From Psychrobacter nivimaris (GTDB lineage Bacteria; Pseudomonadota; Gammaproteobacteria; Pseudomonadales; Moraxellaceae): DNA of 64,000 nt. The notes beneath the pieces were generated by a model. The model was not told where the DNA came from. It did no database searches and was given only the letters and a program-made list of their open reading frames with translations. Position 1 is the stretch's first letter. Each line of letters opens with the position of its first letter. Both the position numbers and the translations under genes were made by a program. The stretch is from assembly GCF_009812035.1 (NCBI RefSeq), contig NZ_VZIZ01000031.1:1-64000 (forward strand), read 5' to 3'. This document shows positions 57,750 to 64,000 of the stretch, piece by piece.

Positions 57750-58550
57750 TTATAAAGCAGTAATTTCTTCTATCAGCAGTGGCAGTACTATTCCAGCCTT
57801 TTCTGCTAATGTGATATCGACAATGGTATTTGGTGTTGGGTCAGGGTTGATCTCGATAACTTGCGCGCCATTTTGTTTGGCTAGCTGTGCTAAACCAGCA
57901 GCAGGATAGACCAAGCTTGATGTACCGATACTGATAAACACCTCGCAATTAGCCGCAGCATCTTCGGCAGCCTGCCAGGCCTGTACAGGTAGAGCTTCGC
58001 CAAACCAAACAATATCTGGTCTGATGTAACCGTCGCAATGCGGACAGCTAAGCAGTGTTTCATCAAAACTCATTGTGCCTTGATTATCGTATGACGCTCT
58101 CGATTTATCTTGATAGGGTATCTCACACTGACCACAGCGGTTACGCCACAGATGACCATGCAGGTGAGTCACCGCGCTACCAGCTTGCTCGTGCAAATCA
58201 TCGACATTTTGGGTAATGAGTGTCACTTGCTGATCGGAGGTTTGCGCATGATACTGCCACTGAGCCAACGCATGATGGGCAGGATTTGGCGCTTTGTCTG
58301 CGACCATTTGCCGACGCCATTGATACCATGACCACACCAGCTTTGGATCACGAGTGAACGCTTCAGGGGTTGCCAAGTCTTCGACACCGTAATTCTCCCA
58401 CAGTCCTGTTTGCTTATCTCGAAATGTTGGGATGCCACTTTCTGCTGAAATGCCAGCCCCAGTCAAAATGCAAATACGCTGTTTCGATGACAACAGTTGT
58501 GCTGCAAGTTTTACTTCTGCTATTAACGCTGGTAATAATTCTGCTAACAT
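57750..58550 (-). CDS. cobB: NAD-dependent protein deacylase, sirtuin class III
   Basis: A 266-residue SIR2 enzyme that removes acyl groups from lysine with NAD. The NAD motif GAGISAESGIPTFR spans 31-44, TQNVDDLHEQAGS lies at 113-125, and the catalytic His131 lies in THLHGHL. Zinc cysteines are C139, C142, C169 and C172. The Y-x-x-R pair (Y76, R79 in WYQWRR) matches sirtuins that also accept succinyl-lysine. The gene is divergent from 58586 with only 35 bases between start codons. Confidence 0.94.
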   Translation of the reverse strand: MLAELLPALIAEVKLAAQLLSSKQRICILTGAGISAESGIPTFRDKQTGLWENYGVEDLATPEAFTRDPKLVWSWYQWRRQMVADKAPNPAHHALAQWQYHAQTSDQQVTLITQNVDDLHEQAGSAVTHLHGHLWRNRCGQCEIPYQDKSRASYDNQGTMSFDETLLSCPHCDGYIRPDIVWFGEALPVQAWQAAEDAAANCEVFISIGTSSLVYPAAGLAQLAKQNGAQVIEINPDPTPNTIVDITLAEKAGIVLPLLIEEITAL

Positions 58551-58585
58551 GAGCCAAACCTTGCTAATAATGGATATTTTTACTT

Positions 58586-58948
58586 ATGATAGACGGAATT
58601 TGGTGGCTTGTCATATTGTTCGCTGTCATCGCAGTTTTATGGTTCGTGGCAAAATCACGCGGCGCAAAAGCAGGTGAAAAGCATAGCGGCGCAAAATCAA
58701 AAAATTCAACACCGAATGATGCGCTGCAAAAAACATCAGCGATATTAAAACAGCATTTTGCTGATTATCGAGTCACAAGTAAGGCAAATCATTTGCTCGT
58801 TAGCAAACAAGATAAAAAAATTGCGATGATTACGATTGATAAAAAGATTGCTGAGGGTCAGCGCCGTTTGGGTGATGTGCCAGTGATTAATTATCACCGT
58901 ATACCTAGCCGTGCTCAATTGACTGCCAATTTGCAAGATGCAGAGTAA
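58586..58948 (+). CDS. Unrecognised small membrane-anchored protein
   Basis: I do not recognise this 120-residue protein. One membrane segment covers about residues 4-22 (IWWLVILFAVIAVLWFVA). A basic, low-complexity linker follows (about 24-48), then a small alpha/beta-looking domain (50-120) with ILKQHFADYRVTSKANHLLV and IAMITIDKKIAEGQRRLGD. A DUF2726-like nuclease fold was considered but no catalytic set is visible. It may be a Moraxellaceae-specific protein. It shares its promoter region with cobB. Confidence 0.65.
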   Translation: MIDGIWWLVILFAVIAVLWFVAKSRGAKAGEKHSGAKSKNSTPNDALQKTSAILKQHFADYRVTSKANHLLVSKQDKKIAMITIDKKIAEGQRRLGDVPVINYHRIPSRAQLTANLQDAE

Positions 58949-59190
58949 TTTTGCTATATAGTCAATCCTCTATAAATTGGCTACGGTGTCAGTCTCGCTC
59001 AGTCTACTACTTGTAGTACTTTCACTCGGCTTCCTTGTATCCAAATTATACTGAATCGACTATAGGTGAGAGCACTAGAAATATATAAGCACAGAAAAAC
59101 CGCAAACATTTTGAAGTGTAGGTTTAATAAGTCTAGGTAGTTTAAGATAGTACTAAGGGAAGGGTAGAGCGAGGTTATAAACAATATGAT

Positions 59191-59267
59191 TGGTGCGCTC
59201 GGCGGGAATCGAACCCACGACCCTCGGCTTCGGAGACCGATACTCTATCCAACTGAGCTACGAGCGC
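59191..59267 (-). tRNA. tRNA-Arg (anticodon CCG)
   Basis: On the minus strand the acceptor stem is GCGCTCG with CGAGCGC, the D-loop has AGTTGGATA, the anticodon loop is CTCCGAA (anticodon CCG, reading CGG), and the T-loop is TTCGATT. The 3' end A-CCA is encoded. All four arms pair properly. Confidence 0.96.
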
Positions 59268-59619
59268 ATATGATAACGATATGTCTGACTGTCACGCTTA
59301 GATGCGCATGATAATTAGCATAAGGTGTCTAGAAATAAAGACCGCTTAGTCTAACAAATAAAAAGCATAAAGCCAATAAATGACAGTCGCGATTGAGGTT
59401 TTTTAAGAAAAAACAGCCAAGTCATTAAACAAGCATGGCAATTTACCTGCCTTTTCCCTTATAATGTTGGGGAGAATTCATATTTATAATCACCGATTGC
59501 AAGTGCGCTGGCACGCGGGATGGCTGTCTGCTATTGAAGACTTAGAGGTCGTCAAAGAAGGACAGACAGAATGTCCGAGCCGTGCTAGTCCTTGTATACG
59601 TAATAAGAGAACGTGACGA
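59268..59619. other. Gene-less region between tRNA-Arg and a cytochrome gene
   Basis: A 352-base gap expected to hold the tRNA promoter (minus) and the cytochrome promoter (plus). A small hairpin GGAC/GTCC lies near 59560-59576. No other feature is visible. Confidence 0.45.
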
Positions 59620-60276
59620 ATGAGAAAAGTAGTTATGTTATCGGCAGCTGCCATTCTAGGAATCGCTAGTATCGCGGTGAGCCAAGCTGAAGATGTTGTA
59701 GACACTCCTGTAACTGCGTCAGACGTAGCAGAAGGCCAAGAGGTCGTAGAAGCTGCTCCTGAAACGCTAGGTGACGATACCCAAGCTGCTGCAGATACGA
59801 CAGATGGTGCTGCGCCCACTGACGAAGCCGCTCCAGCAGAAGGCGAAGAAACTGCCGCTGCAGCGCCTGCCGCTGATGAAGAGCCAATTCCACAAGATAC
59901 GCCGCAAGTGCAAAAGCTAATTGCTTTGTATCCTAATCTGATTGCGCGTATCCAGCCTGTTGCCAATATCTGTTTTGAAGACGGTGAAGCTTGTGATGTA
60001 ACGGCACGCTCATCTGGCCCAGCTGCTGGCGACGGTCCTCGTGACGGTAAAGCGGTATATAATGCTGTATGTCATACTTGTCATACTGCAGGCTTGCTAG
60101 GCTCTCCTATCTTTGGTGATGCTGGCGCTTGGGGCCCACGTATCGCAAAAGGTAAAGATACGCTATATACCCATGCTATCAATGGTTTCAATGCGATGCC
60201 TGCAAAAGGTGGCGCGGATATTCCTGATGAAGAAGTTCAAAATGCCGTAGATTATATGGTCGCAGAAGCAAGCTAA
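59620..60276 (+). CDS. Periplasmic cytochrome c5-type protein
   Basis: A 218-residue monohaem cytochrome c. A signal peptide ends near SQA (about residue 23). An Ala/Glu/Asp-rich linker covers about 25-90. The haem motif is CHTCH (151-155), and the distal ligand is probably M193 in NAMPAKGG. The closing DEEVQNAVDYMV helix is typical of cytochrome c5. An extra cysteine pair (C118, C125) lies before the haem domain. The acidic linker is unusually long and may tether the haem domain to a partner. It probably serves respiratory electron transfer. Confidence 0.9.
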   Translation: MRKVVMLSAAAILGIASIAVSQAEDVVDTPVTASDVAEGQEVVEAAPETLGDDTQAAADTTDGAAPTDEAAPAEGEETAAAAPAADEEPIPQDTPQVQKLIALYPNLIARIQPVANICFEDGEACDVTARSSGPAAGDGPRDGKAVYNAVCHTCHTAGLLGSPIFGDAGAWGPRIAKGKDTLYTHAINGFNAMPAKGGADIPDEEVQNAVDYMVAEAS

Positions 60277-60318
60277 TCTTTGTTGATTACCTTCCAAGCT
60301 TTTACGATAGTTATCTAT

Positions 60319-60355
60319 AAAGCGCCTATTTCAGTGATGAGATAGGCGCTTTTTC
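60319..60355 (+). terminator. Rho-independent terminator after the cytochrome gene
   Basis: AAAGCGCCTAT and ATAGGCGCTTT pair around TTCAGTGATGAG and run into TTTTT. The stem is almost the same as the one at 63355. Confidence 0.9.
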
Positions 60356-60476
60356 ATGATGAGTATTATTAATATGGTACTTCGAATATAAGGCAGTTGA
60401 AATTCGTCATGAGTAGCCTCATTTTATGAGATTAGTTCGTTTATTACCGTACATTGTCACCTTTAGAGAGTAGAGT

Positions 60477-60536
60477 GTGTTGAACATTCTTATACGGCTT
60501 TTGCCTATATGATAATGATAGTCGAATGTTCAACAC
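60477..60536. repeat. Perfect 13-bp inverted repeat ahead of the ABC transporter genes
   Basis: GTGTTGAACATTC (60477-60489) and GAATGTTCAACAC (60524-60536) are exact complements, 34 bases apart. A smaller hairpin GGCTTTTGCC lies between the arms. It lies 58-117 bases before the ABC ATPase start and has no T-run after it. The rest of the 317-base gap holds only the preceding terminator. Confidence 0.7.
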
Positions 60537-60593
60537 GGCCTATTATTCTAAAATCGCATTTTATATAAATTGATAACAAATAAAGAGGTCTTC

Positions 60594-61556
60594 ATGTCTG
60601 ATGCACCAGCACTCTCCATAAAAAACCTATCCAAGACCTATGACAATGGGTTTTCGGCATTAAAAGGGGTTGATTTAATGGTACCACAAGGTGGATTCTT
60701 TGCGTTACTTGGGCCAAACGGCGCAGGCAAATCTACCATGATTGGTATTATTAGCTCATTGTTTAAGCCAACCACCGGTAGCGTCCATATTTTCGGCACA
60801 GACCTATTAGAGAACCCTTCGATTGCTAAGCAATACCTTGGCGTTGTACCGCAAGAATTTAACTTTAATATGTTCGAAAAGGTCGAAGATATCCTGATTA
60901 CGCAAGCGGGTTATTTTGGTATTCCGGCGAAAGAAGCCAAACCCCGCGCAAAAAGACTATTAACAGCGCTAGGATTATGGGATAAACGCGACAGTAAATC
61001 ACGTGAGCTATCTGGTGGTATGAAACGCCGTTTGATGATTGCCCGTGCATTAATTCATAAGCCAAAGCTATTGATTCTGGATGAGCCAACGGCGGGTGTC
61101 GATATCGAGCTTCGCCGCTCTATGTGGGAATTCATGCAGCAGATTAATATCGAAGAAAACACCACTATTATTCTGACGACTCATTATCTCGAAGAGGCAG
61201 AGCAATTGTGTAAACGTATTGCGATCTTGGATCACGGCGAGATTCGAATCAATACGGAAATGAAAGAACTACTGGCGCAGTTGTCGGTAGAGACGTTTGT
61301 ATTTGATTTAGATACGCCGCTCACTGAGCAGTTGGCTCTGACAGGAGTTACAGGAGTCTCGCAACCAGATGAGCAAACGCTAGAAGTTACCTTGACAGAA
61401 GGTGAGTCACTAAACGGTGTCTTTGATCAATTGTCTGATAAAGGTATCAGTGTGGCGAGTATGCGCAATAAAGCCAACCGACTAGAAGAGTTATTTATGC
61501 GCTTGGTAGACAAAAACATTCAGAGTGCAGATAGCATGAAGGAGGCGGGATTATGA
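60594..61556 (+). CDS. yadG: ABC transporter ATP-binding protein, YadG type
   Basis: A 320-residue ATPase. Walker A is GPNGAGKST (40-48), the Q-loop is VVPQEF, the signature is LSGGMKRR, Walker B is LLILDEPTAGVD, and the switch histidine lies in LTTHYLEEA. A C-terminal extension of about 90 residues is typical of drug- and polysaccharide-type exporters. AAGAGG favours the ATG at 60594 over the frame opening at 60570. The permease gene overlaps by four bases (ATGA). E. coli yadGH has the same order; the substrate is unknown. Confidence 0.92.
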   Translation: MSDAPALSIKNLSKTYDNGFSALKGVDLMVPQGGFFALLGPNGAGKSTMIGIISSLFKPTTGSVHIFGTDLLENPSIAKQYLGVVPQEFNFNMFEKVEDILITQAGYFGIPAKEAKPRAKRLLTALGLWDKRDSKSRELSGGMKRRLMIARALIHKPKLLILDEPTAGVDIELRRSMWEFMQQINIEENTTIILTTHYLEEAEQLCKRIAILDHGEIRINTEMKELLAQLSVETFVFDLDTPLTEQLALTGVTGVSQPDEQTLEVTLTEGESLNGVFDQLSDKGISVASMRNKANRLEELFMRLVDKNIQSADSMKEAGL

Positions 61557-62359
61557 GTCAGGAACTAGTCGATCATAATAAAACAATGTCATTGAGTAAA
61601 AAATGGATTGCGTTTCGTACTATTTGGTTCAAAGAAGTACGCCGTATTTTACGTATCTGGCCGCAGACGTTACTACCGCCAGTTATCACGATGAGTTTGT
61701 ATTTTGTCATCTTTGGTAAGATGATTGGTTCGCGTGTGGGTGAGATGGGCGGCGTGCCTTACATGCAGTTTATCGTGCCTGGTTTGATCATGATGTCGAT
61801 CATTACCAACAGTTACTCTAACGTCGTCTCAAGCTTCTTTAGTGCCAAGTTCACGTCTAGTATCGAAGAGCTTTTGGTCTCGCCAGTATCCAAGCATGCT
61901 ATTTTGATGGGTTATATCAGTGGTGGTATCTTCCGTGGACTGGCTATCGGTGTGATTGTCTCGATAGTGGCGCTGTTCTTTACCGATCTTGGTATCGAGC
62001 ATTTATTTGTGACTATATTTACGGTACTTGGCACGTCTATCTTGTTTTCGTTAGGTGGTTTTATCAATGCGGTATTTGCACGCTCGTTTGATGATATCTC
62101 TATTATCCCAAGCTTTGTACTGACGCCATTGACCTATCTTGGCGGTGTGTTTTATTCGATGGAAAATTTGTCGCCATTTTGGCAAAATGTTTCGCTATTG
62201 AATCCTATCGTCTATATGGTCAACTCATTCCGTTACGGTATTCTTGGCTACTCTGATGTCAATGTTTGGTATTCGATGGCGGCTATTTTCGTGTTCTGTG
62301 CGATATTTTATACCATCGCTTATCGCTTGCTAAGTAATGGCTCGCGTGTACGTTTGTAG
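61553..62359 (+). CDS. yadH: ABC-2-type transporter permease, YadH type
   Basis: A 268-residue inner-membrane protein with six hydrophobic segments. It has the ABC-2 patterns VPGLIMMSIITNSYSNVVSS (about 77-96), SSIEELLVSPVS, and FVLTPLTYLGGVFYSME (about 186-202). It is translationally coupled to the ATPase through a four-base overlap. The pair should form an exporter. The queF gene follows after 65 bases and may be read from the same transcript, without a known functional link. Confidence 0.92.
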   Translation: MSQELVDHNKTMSLSKKWIAFRTIWFKEVRRILRIWPQTLLPPVITMSLYFVIFGKMIGSRVGEMGGVPYMQFIVPGLIMMSIITNSYSNVVSSFFSAKFTSSIEELLVSPVSKHAILMGYISGGIFRGLAIGVIVSIVALFFTDLGIEHLFVTIFTVLGTSILFSLGGFINAVFARSFDDISIIPSFVLTPLTYLGGVFYSMENLSPFWQNVSLLNPIVYMVNSFRYGILGYSDVNVWYSMAAIFVFCAIFYTIAYRLLSNGSRVRL

Positions 62360-62424
62360 TGCGTATTATTCGCTAAGTATATTATTTAGAGCAAATTTTA
62401 AACGGTTTAATATTAGGAAGACAG

Positions 62425-63312
62425 ATGAGTATTCACGGTATCTTGGGTGAGCAAACCACAGACTATCCAACTGAGTATAGCCCAGAGACGCTATATCCGA
62501 TTGCGCGCAGCATGGGACGTGATGCGATTGGTTGGCAAAACGATAAGCTAGCCGTTGGTGTCGATTGGTGGCAGGCCTTTGAGATCTCTTGGTTAAACCC
62601 GCAAGGTATCTCGCAAGTGGCGATTGCACGCTTTAGTATTCCTGCTAGCTCACCGTTTATCGTAGAATCAAAATCGCTTAAGTTATATTTGAATAGTATT
62701 AACTTTACCGAGTTCGCCAGTTGGAACGACGTACAAGCGTTGATTGCGAAAGACTTGTCAGCTTGTTTACAAGCAGACGTACAGGTAGCATTATTTGGCT
62801 TGAATGATGATTTAAATGGTAACGAAACAGCGTTATTGATCGCTCAGCCTGAGGGTGTTTGCATTGATGAAGCACTAGCAGGCAGTACGGATAAAGTTGC
62901 GTTAGCTGAACATCCTGATGCGTCATTGCTAAGTGCTAGCGAAGAAATAGCCGCGAGTAGTGAAAGCATGGTAAATGAGGATACGCAGCCGTATACCTTT
63001 TATTCCAATCTACTGCGTAGTAACTGCCCAGTGACCAATCAACCAGATTGGGGCACTTTGGCCGTATCGATTACGACTGATAAGCCTTTTAATAATGCAA
63101 ATATGCTGCGCTATATATTGAGCTTCCGTCAGCACAATGGTTTTCATGAGCAGTGTGTTGAGCAGATATTTGCTGATTTGAGCCAATACTACCAGCCGAG
63201 TGAGCTGATGGTACGGGCATGGTATACGCGCCGCGGTGGTATCGATATCAATCCTTGCCGTGTCAGTGATATCCGTTTATTGCCTAAGCCAAGCCGTTTA
63301 ATCCGCCAGTAA
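62425..63312 (+). CDS. queF: NADPH-dependent 7-cyano-7-deazaguanine reductase QueF
   Basis: A 295-residue bimodular (type II) QueF. It reduces preQ0 to preQ1 in queuosine synthesis. The NADPH motif is ESKSLKLYLNS (81-91) in the first half, and the nucleophile Cys201 is in LLRSNCPVTNQPDWG in the second half. RFRQHNGFHEQCVEQIF-like FRQHNGFHEQCVEQIF and RGGIDINPCRV close the fold. It is slightly longer than E. coli QueF (282) because of an Ala/Ser/Glu-rich insert at about 148-188. AGGAAGAC precedes the ATG. Confidence 0.94.
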   Translation: MSIHGILGEQTTDYPTEYSPETLYPIARSMGRDAIGWQNDKLAVGVDWWQAFEISWLNPQGISQVAIARFSIPASSPFIVESKSLKLYLNSINFTEFASWNDVQALIAKDLSACLQADVQVALFGLNDDLNGNETALLIAQPEGVCIDEALAGSTDKVALAEHPDASLLSASEEIAASSESMVNEDTQPYTFYSNLLRSNCPVTNQPDWGTLAVSITTDKPFNNANMLRYILSFRQHNGFHEQCVEQIFADLSQYYQPSELMVRAWYTRRGGIDINPCRVSDIRLLPKPSRLIRQ

Positions 63313-63354
63313 GTTCTCCATAAAAATACAATGTTAAGTAGTTTTTAAGCCAAT

Positions 63355-63395
63355 AAAAAAGCGCCTATCTCATCATGTGAGATAGGCGCTTTTCG
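63355..63395. terminator. Terminator between queF and proS
   Basis: GCGCCTATCTCA and TGAGATAGGCGC form a perfect 12-bp stem with A-runs before and TTTT after, usable by both convergent genes. The stem nearly repeats that at 60319. Confidence 0.92.
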
Positions 63396-63418
63396 TTATA
63401 TAGTCTTTAATTACAAGA

Positions 63419-64000
63419 CTATTTACCGCTTACTTTTGCCATAACTTCTTCACGGCTTAGCATTTGTTTTTCGGCTTCACGGCGATTGACGTACTCATAC
63501 TTGTCTTCCGCCAAGTTGCGATCAGACACGACGATACGATGCGGTATACCAATCAACTCAAGATCAGCAAACTTAACGCCTGGGCGCTCGTTACGATCGT
63601 CCAGTAGTACATTGATGCCTTGAGCTTTCAACTCTTCATACAGGGCGGTTGCCGTCTGCATGACCGTCTCTTCTTTAGACTTCATCGGGATGATAGCGAC
63701 TTCAAAAGGAGCGATCGAATCATCAACCGTTGGCGTTTTTGGCCACATGATGCCGTTTTCATCATTGTTCTGCTCGATAGCAGCGGCAATGATACGACTA
63801 ACGCCAATACCATAACAGCCCATCATCAAGGTAACAGGTTTGCCATCTTCACCAGAAACTGTACAGTTCATCGCTTGTGAGTATTTATCACCCAACTGGA
63901 AGATATGACCGACTTCGATACCACGTTTGATTTTTAGACTGCCTTTACCATCAGGAGACGGGTCGCCTTCTTGTACATTGCGCACATCAACGATGCGAGT
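63419..64000 (-). CDS. proS: Prolyl-tRNA synthetase, C-terminal part (partial)
   Basis: The frame runs off the end of the window and encodes about the last 194 residues of ProRS, which charges tRNA with proline. Visible features are the class II motif 3 region [20 protein letters not shown] (about 50-70 of the visible part) and the anticodon-binding domain with [20 protein letters not shown] and [13 protein letters not shown]. The tail KVSGK ends the protein. The catalytic motifs 1 and 2 and the start lie beyond base 64000. Confidence 0.96.
   Translation of the reverse strand, partial: TRIVDVRNVQEGDPSPDGKGSLKIKRGIEVGHIFQLGDKYSQAMNCTVSGEDGKPVTLMMGCYGIGVSRIIAAAIEQNNDENGIMWPKTPTVDDSIAPFEVAIIPMKSKEETVMQTATALYEELKAQGINVLLDDRNERPGVKFADLELIGIPHRIVVSDRNLAEDKYEYVNRREAEKQMLSREEVMAKVSGK

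Noticed and set aside
59191..59267. tRNA-Arg as the attachment site of an integrated element
   Set aside because: No integrase and no repeated tRNA 3' end are seen nearby.

Overview
The window reads as a chromosomal segment of a gammaproteobacterium of the family Moraxellaceae, most likely Psychrobacter. This is inferred from the protein families, the moderate-to-low GC content and an ABZJ_00895-like membrane protein typical of Acinetobacter and Moraxella relatives. I could not run a database search. There are no rRNA genes, CRISPR arrays, integrases or transposase genes. There is one tRNA gene, tRNA-Arg(CCG).

Layout. Bases 1-3364 hold the end of tuf, rimI, and a minus-strand trxB-aat-merR set. 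Bases 3912-19312 are mostly housekeeping: ftsK, an amidase, a YgiD-type dioxygenase, rlmH, a DUF421 membrane protein, a long dacB (PBP4), an exonuclease next to a CBS/DUF294 protein, and dapC. Bases 19394-23187 hold glnD and map. Bases 23480-25715 hold a secreted class I lipase followed by its foldase. Two lipoproteins (META-domain and TolB-like) follow. Bases 28069-37574 hold yqiJ, yqiK (flotillin) and a 2061-residue AAA+ ATPase. Two tiny DUF2256 genes, too short for ordinary ORF calling, follow at 37704 and 38107.

Bases 38339-43670 form an accessory island that is visibly more AT-rich than its flanks. It holds a minus-strand adenine-N6 DNA methyltransferase and, divergently, a tightly coupled three-gene operon: a phosphoribosyltransferase-like protein, an ORC/CDC6-like P-loop ATPase, and a 311-residue protein I do not recognise. 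The divergent promoter region carries several inverted repeats. This is my best candidate for an uncharacterised defence or conflict system. To its right lies a diverged remnant of the 3' end of metH, then a bile-acid-type Na+ symporter, then intact metH, so the locus has been remodelled by recombination.

Bases 49438-64000 return to ordinary genes: two fasciclin lipoproteins with a remnant of a third copy between them, an alanine/glycine:cation symporter, a LemA-TPM-TPM trio, an adenosine-deaminase-family enzyme that looks like adenine deaminase, a CobB sirtuin, tRNA-Arg, a cytochrome c5-type protein, a YadG/YadH-type ABC transporter, queF, and the C-terminal part of proS.

Non-coding structure includes a family of MITE-like repeats (two 174-bp copies and two internally deleted ones), a 13-bp tandem repeat, competing hairpins between the flotillin and ATPase genes, and many rho-independent terminators.
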